From positions 248,001 to 312,000 of the forward strand of contig NZ_FNBP01000004.1 in NCBI RefSeq assembly GCF_900102535.1: a DNA stretch of 64,000 bases, in the 5' to 3' direction. The position numbers were made by a program, and so were the translations under genes. This DNA is from Sulfitobacter delicatus. GTDB taxonomy: Bacteria; Pseudomonadota; Alphaproteobacteria; Rhodobacterales; Rhodobacteraceae. Of this stretch, positions 19,302 through 28,395 are shown one piece after another. The notes under the pieces are model-generated. The model was given only the letters and a program-made list of their open reading frames with translations. It was not told the DNA's origin and ran no database searches. The number at the start of each line of letters is the position of its first letter. The stretch's first letter is position 1.

Positions 19302-19756
19302 GTGACCAAGACAGCCCCACGACAATCGAACTTCTGACATTCCAACTGGCAGGTCAAGAATATTCGCTCGACATCATGTCGGTGCGCGAGATCCGCAGTT
19401 GGACACGTGCCACACCCCTGCCCCATGCGCCCGCTTGCATGCGCGGGGTCATCAATCTGCGCGGCACCGTGCTGCCGGTTATGGATCTCGGCGAGCGGCT
19501 CGGCCTGCCGCCCCGGGCGCAGAGTGACCGGGCGGTAATTATCGTTGTCACCCACGGGGAAAGCATGACCGGGCTTTTGGTCGATGCTGTCTCGGACATC
19601 ATCGCGCTCACCCGCGACGACCTGCAACCACCGCCTGACATGGCCAATGGGGCGACGACCGGTATGGTCAGTGCCTTAACGCTGATCGACGAACGCATGG
19701 TCCGTGTTCTTGACCTTGCCGCGACCGTTTCCTTAGAAGAAGGACTGGCGGCATGA
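19298..19756 (+). CDS. cheW: Chemotaxis coupling protein CheW
   Basis: 152 residues of a single CheW domain linking receptors to CheA: LAGQEYSLDIMSVREIRSW, MRGVINLRGTVLPVMDLGERLG and SVSDI-type segments match the family. Coupled at both ends by four-base overlaps with cheA and cheR. Confidence 0.95.
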   Translation: MSDQDSPTTIELLTFQLAGQEYSLDIMSVREIRSWTRATPLPHAPACMRGVINLRGTVLPVMDLGERLGLPPRAQSDRAVIIVVTHGESMTGLLVDAVSDIIALTRDDLQPPPDMANGATTGMVSALTLIDERMVRVLDLAATVSLEEGLAA

Positions 19757-20598
19757 GTGCAGGCGTTTGCGATCTTACTCTTGATCCTAAAAGCTTTCGT
19801 ACCATCGCGGATCTGGCCTACCGCGAAAGCGGGCTGACCCTGGTCGAAGAAAAAGCCTCAATGATCCAATCCCGTCTGCGGCCCCGCCTGCGGATGTTAG
19901 GCCTGCGTGATTTCGCGCAATATAGCGCCTTTGTCGGCTCTGACGCCGGGACGGATGAACGCAAACAGCTGATTTCGGCGTTGACCACCAATGTGACCCA
20001 CTTCTTTCGCGAGAACCATCATTTCAAGACGCTAGAGAAAGTCATCGATGCCCGCCTGCCCGAGTTGCGCGCGGGCAAGCGGATGCGCATATGGTCGGCG
20101 GGCTGTTCGAATGGTCAGGAAGCCTATTCTGCTGCCATGACCCTCCTTGAGCGTTGTCCCAAAGCAGCAGAATATGACCTTCGCATCCTAGCCACGGATA
20201 TCGACCCACAAGTCGTCAGCTTTGCCCGACGCGGCAGCTATGCTGCGCGGTTAATGGATGGCGTCTCTGAAACTTTGCGGAAGACCTATTTCGATAGGGG
20301 TACTGGCGGGCAGGAGCCGATGTTCACCGCAAAACCCGAACTGAAGAACCTGATCCACTTCAACGAGCTCAATCTGCTTGCACCCTGGCCGATGCGGGGA
20401 AGCTTTGATGTTATCTTCTGTCGGAACGTGGTGATCTATTTCGATCTCGCGACGCAAACCGGTCTCTGGCCGCGCTTTCTCAAAGCACTCCGCCCTGACG
20501 GACATCTTTTTCTCGGCCACTCCGAACGCATTGCTGCCCCGGAATCCCTCGGGTTCTGTACCGACGGGCCGACGAGCTACCGACCTCTCACTTCCTGA
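19753..20598 (+). CDS. cheR: Chemoreceptor glutamate methyltransferase CheR
   Basis: 281 residues. N-terminal helical domain, then the SAM-binding site MRIWSAGCSNGQEAYS and ILATDIDPQVV, and FDVIFCRNVVIYFD near the C-terminus. It adds methyl groups to receptor glutamates for adaptation, opposed by CheB. ATGA overlap with cheW. Confidence 0.95.
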   Translation: MSAGVCDLTLDPKSFRTIADLAYRESGLTLVEEKASMIQSRLRPRLRMLGLRDFAQYSAFVGSDAGTDERKQLISALTTNVTHFFRENHHFKTLEKVIDARLPELRAGKRMRIWSAGCSNGQEAYSAAMTLLERCPKAAEYDLRILATDIDPQVVSFARRGSYAARLMDGVSETLRKTYFDRGTGGQEPMFTAKPELKNLIHFNELNLLAPWPMRGSFDVIFCRNVVIYFDLATQTGLWPRFLKALRPDGHLFLGHSERIAAPESLGFCTDGPTSYRPLTS

Positions 20599-20641
20599 CA
20601 CGCACTCGCGTGCTCACTATTGACTGCACAAGGAAACAGAA

Positions 20642-21028
20642 ATGGCATTGCGCGACCAAATTCGGATCATGGTGGTTGATGATATGTCCACCAGTCGCGG
20701 CTTGATCACACAGGCGCTCGATAGCTTCGGGGTGCGCGACGTCGCCGTGGCCGAGAACGGGAAGGAAGCACTTCATGCACTCGCCAAACGGCCGGTGCAT
20801 CTGGTGATCTCGGACTACAATATGCCTGAGATCGACGGTTTGAAACTGCTGCATTACCTGCGCGCTGGCGCCAGTACCAAAGGTGTCGGTTTCGTTTTGG
20901 TCACGGGACGCGCAGAGCAAGAGATCATCGACCACGGCAAAAAGCTCGGCATGAACAATTACTTAAAGAAGCCATTCCAGCCCGAAGACCTACGCAACTG
21001 CATCGAAGCTGTGGTTGGGCGTCTGTAA
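20642..21028 (+). CDS. cheY: CheY-like response regulator (second copy)
   Basis: 128 residues, closest of the two copies to enteric CheY: D13-D14, phospho-acceptor D58 in SDYNMPEIDG, LVTGRAE and YLKKPF. Probable flagellar-motor regulator. It follows AAGGAAAC and its stop codon overlaps the start of the small downstream gene by one base. Confidence 0.94.
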   Translation: MALRDQIRIMVVDDMSTSRGLITQALDSFGVRDVAVAENGKEALHALAKRPVHLVISDYNMPEIDGLKLLHYLRAGASTKGVGFVLVTGRAEQEIIDHGKKLGMNNYLKKPFQPEDLRNCIEAVVGRL

Positions 21029-21402
21029 TGACCGTCCCGCCGCCGGCCGCTCTCACGGCCGAAGCTTTGCTCTCTCGTCTGTCGGACCATCTTGATGGCC
21101 TAGCAGCCGATGTGCACCGGGTGGAACAGGTGGTGGGCGGGCACGCCACGACCACGCGCCCTACAGACAGCGCGATCGTTCAATTGCAGAGCCTCGACCA
21201 TCTGCGGCAATCGCTCGAAGATCTCTCTTTGCTCACATTATTCCTAGCGCGCCCGGGCAGCGACGGGCGGTCGGGGTTGTCAAACCCCGCATGCATTAGG
21301 GACCGCCTGCGTCTTGGCTGTACGCGGGCGCTGTTTGACGCTCCCCTGCCGGTGGCCGAACAGCCGTCTCTGGCCCAGTCGGGTGATATCGATTTGTTCT
21401 AA
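21028..21402 (+). CDS. Small chemotaxis-cluster protein, CheZ-like tail
   Basis: 124 residues, largely alpha-helical, start overlapping the cheY stop (TAATG). No known domain recognised. The extreme C-terminus, GDIDLF, resembles the acidic-hydrophobic peptide with which CheZ-type phosphatases grip CheY, and a mid-helix stretch (LQSLDHLRQSLEDLS) could be the helical part of such a protein. No other phosphatase (CheZ, CheC, CheX) is in the cluster. Role therefore only suggested. Confidence 0.6.
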   Translation: MTVPPPAALTAEALLSRLSDHLDGLAADVHRVEQVVGGHATTTRPTDSAIVQLQSLDHLRQSLEDLSLLTLFLARPGSDGRSGLSNPACIRDRLRLGCTRALFDAPLPVAEQPSLAQSGDIDLF

Positions 21403-21448
21403 GTCTGTCGCGGACACGGTCTGCGATGACCCTTCACCGAAGTGCTGG

Positions 21449-21964
21449 TTAGAGCAACTCCAACCCATTGCCTTCTATGGTATTGGCGGGCGGCGTGACA
21501 GTCTCCCGCAAGGGCGCGCTGCGCGTCATTTTTTGCCGTACGACCCCGATGACCGGCCAGAACATCACCTGCCGTGCTGCCGTTCCACCGACGGACTGGG
21601 CGGTGCAGGTGATGTTTTCACGCTCCAAAAAGCCCAGGGTAAACGAGATATTCTTTGCCCCGATCTCGGACAGGCCGTCGACCATCCGCGCACCGCCAAA
21701 GACTTTGGCCTGCAATCGGTCCCGACGCGCGCCGAGTTTCAGCAACTCGTTGATCAACAATTCCATCGCATTCACACCGGCCATGTCACATGGCAGGTTG
21801 TTGTGCTGCCGCTGAGCGAGCAGCATGTGGTTCATGCCGCCCAACTGGCTCACATGGTCCCATAAACAGCAAGCCACGCAAGACCCGAGGACCGTTGAGA
21901 TAACGGTATTCGGATCCGCCGAGACAGCATGTTGCCCTTGGGTGATGACAATCGTTTCACTCAT
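21449..21964 (-). CDS. cheD: Receptor glutamine deamidase CheD
   Basis: 171 residues. Catalytic cysteine in VLGSCVACCLWD and histidine in GGMNHMLL are in place, followed by KVFGGARMVDG. It deamidates receptor glutamines. Transcribed opposite to cheA-cheY and after cheB, which it overlaps by four bases. The convergent layout leaves about 46 bases to the small protein gene. Confidence 0.93.
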   Translation of the reverse strand: MSETIVITQGQHAVSADPNTVISTVLGSCVACCLWDHVSQLGGMNHMLLAQRQHNNLPCDMAGVNAMELLINELLKLGARRDRLQAKVFGGARMVDGLSEIGAKNISFTLGFLERENITCTAQSVGGTAARQVMFWPVIGVVRQKMTRSAPLRETVTPPANTIEGNGLELL

Positions 21965-23061
21965 CTTGCAAAGCTCCGACGACGATGATGGGCTGCAACG
22001 GCGCTGTTGATCGCCTCACCAATATTCTCAATAGGTAACTGCTCCACGATGGCGCCGGCCTCCCATGCGGCCTTGGGCATGCCATAGACAACACTGCTGT
22101 CTGCGTCCTGCCCGATGGTATGTGCGCCCGAGCGGTGCAGTAGACGCATGCCTTCGGTCCCGTCGCGGCCCAGCCCCGTTAGGATCGCTGCAATAACATC
22201 ATGACCGTAGGGGGCCGCTGAGCAAAACAGGGCGTCCACGGAAGGACAATGCGCGCCCCGCTCTGCGTCATCGCGCAAATGCCCTTGCCACAATCCGTTC
22301 CGCCTAACGAGCTCGGTCTGCCGGCCCACTTCGGGTGCAAGACGAACCTGCCCCCGGCGCAGGGGCACGCGGTCATCAACAAGCCCCACATCATGCGGCA
22401 GTTTGCGGTCCAGCAGCTTGGCGAAGCTAATTAGGAAGGTCGCCGGCATATGCTGGACGATGACCGTGGGCGGCCCATCAGTTGCCATGGTCGCAAGCAC
22501 CGTTTCAAGCGCCGTGACCCCGCCCGTTGACGCACCGATCAGGACAATCGCACCATCTTTTTCTTCGGCCTCTAACGGGGCGACGGGCTGCAATGCGCTC
22601 CTTTTCAGCAATGGCTGATATTGGCTGCAAGCCGCGGAATAGACCCGGCGCGCAATGTCCTTTGCAGACAGTTTGGAGACGCTCTGCCCCGGCTTTACGA
22701 TACAATCAACAGCCCCTAAAGACAGCGCTTGGATCGCCGTGTCTGATCCGCTGCTTGTCGATGCGGACACCATGACGACGGGCATCGGATGCAGCGTCAT
22801 AAGCCGTTCGAGGAAAACCAAGCCCGACATGCCCGGCATCTGCACGTCGAGCGTGAGCACATCAGGCTGCGTCTCTTTAATAACTTTTCGCGCGGTCTCT
22901 GCGTCGCCAGCTTCACCGACGACCTCAAGGCGTTTGTCTTGTTGAAGCACATGACGGAGCCAGGACCGGATAGACCGGGAATCGTCTACAATGGCGACCC
23001 GTTTCGCTGGCCTTCTCATAGCCGGTTGCGGCTCGGTCGGGTCCAGCAGCATCAGCCACAT
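21961..23061 (-). CDS. cheB: Protein-glutamate methylesterase CheB
   Basis: 366 residues. Receiver domain (about 20-140; DDSRSIRS, phospho-Asp in TLDVQMPGMSG) joined to a methylesterase domain with catalytic Ser in GASTGG, His in VQHMP and Asp in the GQDADSSVVYGMP region. Removes receptor methyl groups when phosphorylated by CheA. Start taken as the first ATG (23061); an in-frame ATG at 23019 is an alternative. The preceding 175 bases to the TetR gene hold no gene. Confidence 0.94.
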   Translation of the reverse strand: MWLMLLDPTEPQPAMRRPAKRVAIVDDSRSIRSWLRHVLQQDKRLEVVGEAGDAETARKVIKETQPDVLTLDVQMPGMSGLVFLERLMTLHPMPVVMVSASTSSGSDTAIQALSLGAVDCIVKPGQSVSKLSAKDIARRVYSAACSQYQPLLKRSALQPVAPLEAEEKDGAIVLIGASTGGVTALETVLATMATDGPPTVIVQHMPATFLISFAKLLDRKLPHDVGLVDDRVPLRRGQVRLAPEVGRQTELVRRNGLWQGHLRDDAERGAHCPSVDALFCSAAPYGHDVIAAILTGLGRDGTEGMRLLHRSGAHTIGQDADSSVVYGMPKAAWEAGAIVEQLPIENIGEAINSAVAAHHRRRSFAR

Positions 23062-23236
23062 CTCCGGGCGCAGAGCGGATCATGTCCTAAGAACGGTACC
23101 AAATGAAATCGCAAACAATGCATCGCGCATTGGCCCTCTACCCCAACCACATGAGAGGACTTAACCGCAGAGCGATAAAAAGCAGGTTAAGATTGAACCG
23201 GTTCGAGTGACGCCTGACTACAAAGGCCAACCGGGC

Positions 23237-23887
23237 CTATGTTTGAAACCCGGCAGCGGCAAAAGCGATCAGATGCTCCATTTGGGAACTAGGCTTTGCG
23301 GGCACCGCGCCCAGCGTATCAAAACGGTGCTGAGAGGTCAGAACCGCAAGCGTGGCTGAGACGGTAAAGACAAAGGCCTCGGCCACCTGATCTTTTGTCT
23401 TCTGAGGCAACCTCTCGCAAATGGCCTGAACAAACACCTGCGCCACCGGGTCGAAACAGGTTTCAGATATCTTTGCCCAGCGGGGATCGGCGGACACGAA
23501 TGCCACAAGCCGCGCGTAGTGCTGCCAGCGCGGGTCGTCGCGCGCGAGATCGAAGAAGGGGCGCACAAAGGCGCTGAGTATCTCTTCAAGCCGATGATCT
23601 GCCTGTGAGGTGACTGCCTCCAACGTGGTAAGCCGCAGTCGAGCCAAAGTCTCGGCGCGGCGAGCGACGACCCGGTGGAACAAAGCCTCTTTCCCGCCGC
23701 CGTGATGATGGATCGTGCCGACCGGCTCTCCCGCTTCGGCGGCGATATCGCGAATGGTTGCGCCGTCAAAGCCGCGTTCGGCAAAGACTTTCTCTGCCGC
23801 GTCGAACACCCGCGTCTTCGTTGCCAGCGCCCGCTTTGACGGGGCGCGTTTGCGCGGGGGGGCGGGCATGGGCTGCGGCGTTTTCAT
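23237..23887 (-). CDS. TetR-family repressor
   Basis: About 216 residues with an N-terminal TetR helix-turn-helix (AAEKVFAERGFDGATIRDIAAEAGEPVGTIHHH, in short pieces) and an all-helical ligand domain. An insertion-like GGG follows the recognition helix. Start chosen at ATG 23887; the frame extends to 23914. Divergent from the oxidoreductase operon with a clear palindrome between, so it probably represses that operon and itself. Confidence 0.88.
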   Translation of the reverse strand: MKTPQPMPAPPRKRAPSKRALATKTRVFDAAEKVFAERGFDGATIRDIAAEAGEPVGTIHHHGGGKEALFHRVVARRAETLARLRLTTLEAVTSQADHRLEEILSAFVRPFFDLARDDPRWQHYARLVAFVSADPRWAKISETCFDPVAQVFVQAICERLPQKTKDQVAEAFVFTVSATLAVLTSQHRFDTLGAVPAKPSSQMEHLIAFAAAGFQT

Positions 23888-23900
23888 AAATTTATCTTGC

Positions 23901-23927
23901 CTAACTTCGAACACCTGTTCAAGTTAA
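23901..23927. promoter_or_regulatory. Probable TetR operator
   Basis: An imperfect palindrome (CTAACTTCGAACA and TGTTCAAGTTAAG around a CC centre) lies between the divergent TetR and monooxygenase starts, where such a repressor would block both promoters. Confidence 0.5.
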
Positions 23928-23948
23928 GATCAAGCGATGGAGGGCGCG

Positions 23949-25265
23949 ATGGGAGAGACACAAGACAAGTTCGCCTTGATCGGGGCGGGACCAATGGGGC
24001 TGGCCGCAGCAAAGCTGCTGGCGGAACAGGGGATCGCCTTTCAAGGGTTTGAACTTAACTCAGGCGTCGGCGGCCTATGGGATATTGAGGCCCCCCGCTC
24101 CACGATGTATGATACCGCCCATCTGATTTCTTCAGCGCGGATGACGGAATTTACCGATTTCCCGATGCGGAGCGGCGTGCCGGAATACCCCTCTCACCAT
24201 GAAATGAAGCGCTATTTTCAGGAGTTTTCCAATCATTTCGATTTGGCGAAACACTATCACTTTAGCGCCGAGGTTACCCGGTGTACCCCCTTAGGCGCAG
24301 CGGGCGCGGGTTGGGAAGTCACCTGGCACGATGCCGACGGTGAGCACGTTGAGGTTTTCGCCGGAGTGTTGATTGCCAATGGCACATTAAGCACCCCGAA
24401 TAAGCCCACGTTCAAAGGCAGCTTCGACGGTGAGTTGATCCACTCTGCCGACTACCGCAACCCGCGTCAGTTCGCAGACAAGCGGGTGCTGGTTGTCGGG
24501 GCGGGCAACTCGGGCTGCGACATTGCAGTAGATGCGATCCACCATGCACGCTCGACCGATCTGTCAATGCGTCGGGGGTATTACTTTGTCCCGAAATACA
24601 TTTTTGGCAAACCCGCCGACACGATGGGGGGCGCGGTCAAACTGCCTATGGCCCTCAAACGGATCGTGGACGGCGCCATTCTGAAATGGTTCGTCGGTGA
24701 TCCCCAAAAATACGGATTTCCCAAGCCAAATTACCGGCTGTACGAAAGTCATCCAATTGTGAACTCGCTGGTGCTCTACCATGCCGGTCACGGCGATATT
24801 GCCATTAGGCCCGATATTGAGCGCCTCGACGGCAAAACCGTCCATTTCAAAGATGGTTCTGCGGCTGACTATGACATGATCCTGACCGCCACGGGCTACA
24901 AGCTGGACTACCCCTTCATCGACGCGGAACATCTGAACTGGCAGGGCGACGCCCCGCATCTTTACCTGAACTGCATGCATCCGGAACGGGACGACCTCTT
25001 TGTTCTGGGTATGGTCGAGGCATCGGGTCTGGGCTGGCAGGGGCGACATGAACAGGCGGAAATGGTCGTCCGCTATATCACCGGATTGCGAGACGGCAGT
25101 GCAGAGGCGCAATCGCTAAAGGAAACCAAGGCACAGGGATTTGACCGCGCCACGGGGGGGATGGATTACATCGAACTGCCGCGCATGGCCTATTACGTCG
25201 ACAAGGCAACCTATCGAAAGGCCGTCACCGGCTGGGTTCGCCGCCTCGGAGGGTCGGCGCAATGA
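23949..25265 (+). CDS. Flavin-containing monooxygenase-like oxidoreductase
   Basis: About 438 residues with two Rossmann motifs: FAD site ALIGAGPMGLAAAKLL at the N-terminus and NADPH site VLVVGAGNSGCDIAVDA near 180. The layout fits class B flavoprotein monooxygenases (FMO/Baeyer-Villiger type), which oxygenate ketones, amines or sulfides. ATG 23949 has GGAGGG just upstream; ATG 23937 is an alternative. First of four overlapping genes under the TetR operator. Confidence 0.85.
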   Translation: MGETQDKFALIGAGPMGLAAAKLLAEQGIAFQGFELNSGVGGLWDIEAPRSTMYDTAHLISSARMTEFTDFPMRSGVPEYPSHHEMKRYFQEFSNHFDLAKHYHFSAEVTRCTPLGAAGAGWEVTWHDADGEHVEVFAGVLIANGTLSTPNKPTFKGSFDGELIHSADYRNPRQFADKRVLVVGAGNSGCDIAVDAIHHARSTDLSMRRGYYFVPKYIFGKPADTMGGAVKLPMALKRIVDGAILKWFVGDPQKYGFPKPNYRLYESHPIVNSLVLYHAGHGDIAIRPDIERLDGKTVHFKDGSAADYDMILTATGYKLDYPFIDAEHLNWQGDAPHLYLNCMHPERDDLFVLGMVEASGLGWQGRHEQAEMVVRYITGLRDGSAEAQSLKETKAQGFDRATGGMDYIELPRMAYYVDKATYRKAVTGWVRRLGGSAQ

Positions 25266-26158
25266 TTGATGACGCCGTTCTGGACTTTTCATCTGGCTCG
25301 CTCTTTGTGCTGAATGCGATCCTTGCTGTGGTGATGTTTTCCATCGCCATAGACCTCAAACCGCGCGACTTCCAAGCACTGTCGCGTGCGCCAAAGCCGC
25401 TTATTGTAGGGCTTTTCTCGCAATTTGTGGTCCTGCCGGTTCTCACCTTTTTACTGGTGCTCGCGACTCAACCGCAGGCGTCAATTGCGCTTGGGTTGAT
25501 CCTCGTTGCCGCTTGTCCGGGGGGGAATATTTCGAATTTCATCACCCATCGCGCCGGGGGCAATGCAGCGCTTTCAGTTTCAATGACAGCTTTCGCCACG
25601 GTCGCCGCGATCCTACTCACGCCGTTGAACATTGCGCTTTGGGGGAGCCTTTATGCCCCTTCAGCAGAAATTCTGCGCAGCACCAAACTGGATCCAGTGA
25701 GCATCGCGATTACCGTGGGGCTGATGCTTGTGCTTCCGCTGATGCTCGGGGTGATGTTGAACGCAAAACGGCCAGATTTAACGGCGCGTTTGCGGCGGCC
25801 CTTGCAATGGCTGTCGATGGGTATCTTCCTTGCCTTTATTGCCGTGGCTCTGGCTGCAAACTGGGGTCTGTTTCTGGCTTTTGCAGGCGGGATCGCCGGG
25901 TTGGTCATTGCGCATAGCGCGCTTGGACTGGCCGGCGGCTATACCACCGCAACGCTTGCGGGTCTTTCCCCCTTTGATCGACGCGCAGTAACCATCGAGA
26001 CGGGCATCCAAAATTCCGGTCTTGGCCTCGTATTGATCTTTGGCTTCTTTGGCGGGCTCGGCGGGATGGCGATCGTTGCGGCTTTCTGGGGCGTCTGGCA
26101 TGCGATCTCTGGCCTTGCTCTGGCGGCGATGATGTCGCGGAAAGAGGCCGCCCGATGA
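25262..26158 (+). CDS. Bile acid:sodium symporter-family transporter
   Basis: 298 residues with about nine or ten membrane helices; ACPGGNISNFITHRAGG and VTIETGIQNSGLGL are the two signature crossing regions of the SBF/BASS family. It probably moves an organic acid with Na+. Overlaps both neighbours by four bases, so its substrate is likely that of the adjoining oxidoreductases. Confidence 0.88.
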   Translation: MIDDAVLDFSSGSLFVLNAILAVVMFSIAIDLKPRDFQALSRAPKPLIVGLFSQFVVLPVLTFLLVLATQPQASIALGLILVAACPGGNISNFITHRAGGNAALSVSMTAFATVAAILLTPLNIALWGSLYAPSAEILRSTKLDPVSIAITVGLMLVLPLMLGVMLNAKRPDLTARLRRPLQWLSMGIFLAFIAVALAANWGLFLAFAGGIAGLVIAHSALGLAGGYTTATLAGLSPFDRRAVTIETGIQNSGLGLVLIFGFFGGLGGMAIVAAFWGVWHAISGLALAAMMSRKEAAR

Positions 26159-27084
26159 CCTCGATCCTGATTACTGGTGCCGCCGGGATGGTTGGCCACG
26201 CCGTGGCCGAGGCGCTGCCTGCGCCCGAGACGATCGTCACGGACCTGACCCCCGGCACCCTGCCCCCGCATCTGCATTTCGTACCGCTGGATGTGACCGG
26301 GGATGACCCCGATGTTGTGATCGGTAAATACCGCCCCGAAGTCGTTGTGCATTTGGCCTCGATTGTCACACCGCCGCCCGGGATGGAACGGAAAGCAGCC
26401 TATGAAGTAGACGTGATTGGCACACGCCGGGTGTTGGAAGCCTGCGTCAAACACGGGGTAAGGCGCCTTGTAGTGACCAGCTCTGGTGCGGCTTATGGCT
26501 ACCACGCTGACAATCCCGTGCCGTTAACCGAAGATGCGCCTTGTCGGGGCAACCCGGAATTCCCCTACGCCGACCACAAGCGGCAGGTTGAAGAAATGTT
26601 GGCCGAGGCCCGCGCGCGGCATTCCGGACTGGAACAAGTTGTACTGCGGGTTGGCACTGTGCTGGGCGCCGGAACGGACAACCAGATCACCGCTCTGTTC
26701 CGCCGCAAACGTCTTTTGGCGGTGCGCGGCAGTGATAGCCCCTTTGTCTTTATCTGGACCAAAGACCTCGCCCTTATTGTCGAACGCGCCGCGACCGTAG
26801 GCCCTCCGGGGATTTTCAACGTCGCAGGAGATGGTTGGCTGACGGTTGACCAATTGGCAGAGGCGATGGGCAAGCCCGTCTTGCGCCTGCCGCCGAGCTT
26901 GCTCAAGGTGGCATTGGCTTTGGGCAAACCTCTGGGCCTCACCCGTTATGGGCCAGAACAACTGCGGTTTTTGCAGTACCGCCCCGTTCTGGACAATCAC
27001 CGGCTGAAAACCGTCTTCCGCTATGTGCCGCGTCTCACCTCCGCCGAAGTTTTCGATCTCTGGTGGCGCGAGGTGCAGGCATGA
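26155..27084 (+). CDS. NAD-dependent epimerase/dehydratase-like SDR
   Basis: 309 residues, extended SDR fold: SILITGAAGMVGHAVAEAL for cofactor binding, VVHLAS, then TSSGAAYGY and YADHK giving the catalytic Ser, Tyr and Lys (PYADHKRQVE). Substrate unknown; sits in the TetR-controlled operon. Confidence 0.87.
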   Translation: MTSILITGAAGMVGHAVAEALPAPETIVTDLTPGTLPPHLHFVPLDVTGDDPDVVIGKYRPEVVVHLASIVTPPPGMERKAAYEVDVIGTRRVLEACVKHGVRRLVVTSSGAAYGYHADNPVPLTEDAPCRGNPEFPYADHKRQVEEMLAEARARHSGLEQVVLRVGTVLGAGTDNQITALFRRKRLLAVRGSDSPFVFIWTKDLALIVERAATVGPPGIFNVAGDGWLTVDQLAEAMGKPVLRLPPSLLKVALALGKPLGLTRYGPEQLRFLQYRPVLDNHRLKTVFRYVPRLTSAEVFDLWWREVQA

Positions 27085-27872
27085 AGACGGCAGTCATATC
27101 CGGCGGGTCTGGCGGTTTGGGCCGCGCCTTGGCCTCCCAACTCGAAACGCAGGGCTGGTATTGCGTCTCGCTGGACGTCAACATCGCGGGATTAGAAGAA
27201 ACCGCCCACCGCTGGCCCATCGCCGTCGACCTTACGGATTCCCCCGCGCTGACAAAGGCCGCCCAGCAAATCATCGCGAAACGCCCCTCCATCGACATGG
27301 TTATTTACAACGCAGGTGTTTCGCAAATCGTCCCCTTTGCCGAGGCTGATGCCCAAAGCCATCGCCGGGTGTTCGAGATCAACTATTTCTCCGCCGTCGA
27401 ACTTGCGCGCCACTTCCTGTTGCCTCTACGGCAAAGCAAGGGAACGCATCTGGCGATCTCTTCGGTGGCAGGTTTTGCGCCGCTGCACGGTCGTACGGCC
27501 TATGCCGCCTCCAAACACGCGCTGCAGGGGTTCTTCGCCTCTCTGCGCGGAGAGGAGGCCCCCTTTGGCGTGCGATGCCATGTCGCGGCTCCGAGCTTTA
27601 TCGCAACGAATATTGGAAATGCGGACCGCAAGGAAGACGGTATTCTGCGGCCCGGTGCGGCACAGGACGGCATCGACTATATGGCGCCGGACGCGGCAGC
27701 CGCCATCATCTTGCACGGCGTAGAAAAACACCGAGATTTCATACCCGTGGGTCGGGTCGCACGCTTAGCCTCATGGCTCATGCGGCTGTCACCTGCGCAA
27801 TATGAACGGGCCATGCTCCGCAGCATTCGGAAGAAGGCTTCCGCTCAAGGGCACATTCCGTCGGTTGATTAA
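27081..27872 (+). CDS. Short-chain dehydrogenase/reductase
   Basis: 263 residues, classical SDR: AVISGGSGGLGRALA, YNAGVS, the serine in AISSVAG, and YAASKHALQG. The start at 27081 overlaps the previous stop by four bases; the longer frame from 27063 has no ribosome site. Last gene of the four-gene operon. Confidence 0.88.
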   Translation: MKTAVISGGSGGLGRALASQLETQGWYCVSLDVNIAGLEETAHRWPIAVDLTDSPALTKAAQQIIAKRPSIDMVIYNAGVSQIVPFAEADAQSHRRVFEINYFSAVELARHFLLPLRQSKGTHLAISSVAGFAPLHGRTAYAASKHALQGFFASLRGEEAPFGVRCHVAAPSFIATNIGNADRKEDGILRPGAAQDGIDYMAPDAAAAIILHGVEKHRDFIPVGRVARLASWLMRLSPAQYERAMLRSIRKKASAQGHIPSVD

Positions 27873-27874
27873 TA

Positions 27875-27887
27875 AGTAAACCTTACT
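27875..27887. promoter_or_regulatory. Possible MarR operator
   Basis: AGTAA-ACC-TTACT, a 5-bp inverted repeat, lies 31 bases before the marR start in the short AT-rich gap where its own promoter should be. Short and only suggestive. Confidence 0.3.
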
Positions 27888-27918
27888 ATATGGGAGGCTT
27901 GGTAATTCCGGAGCCCCC

Positions 27919-28395
27919 ATGCAGCAGCCTATCGACAGCGACAACTTTTCCTTTCTCCTGCTTGATGTGGCTCGGCTGTCTCGCGCCGAGTTTGAGCGCC
28001 GTGTGACGGCTGCGGAGTTGGGGATCACGCCGGGCGAAGCGCGCACCCTGGCGAATGTCGCCTGCTACGGCCCGATGCGCCAGCACGACCTCGCGGGGCT
28101 CACCGGCCTTGGCCCGATGAGCGTGACCGGCATGATTGACAACCTAGAGAAAGCCGGTCTGGTGCAACGCAGCACTGATCCAGAGGACCGTCGCGCGAAG
28201 CAGGTGCAGGTGACCGATAAAGCCGAAGGCCTTTTGACCGCCTTGCACCACATCGGCGAAGAGGTCCGCGCCATCTCTCGCGGGAATCTGACAGCCGACG
28301 AATGGGATCTGTTCCGCCGGATGCTTAAGACCGCCCGAGACAACCACCTCTCCGCCCGCCGCAACAGATGTACCGCCGGAAAGGGCAAAGCATGA
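27919..28395 (+). CDS. MarR-family regulator
   Basis: 158 residues with a central winged helix (QHDLAGLTGLGPMSVTGMIDNLEKAGLV, in short pieces) and the wing DPEDRRAKQVQVT typical of MarR. It overlaps the drug-efflux gene by four bases, so it probably represses the pair until a drug or phenolic ligand binds. Confidence 0.9.
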   Translation: MQQPIDSDNFSFLLLDVARLSRAEFERRVTAAELGITPGEARTLANVACYGPMRQHDLAGLTGLGPMSVTGMIDNLEKAGLVQRSTDPEDRRAKQVQVTDKAEGLLTALHHIGEEVRAISRGNLTADEWDLFRRMLKTARDNHLSARRNRCTAGKGKA

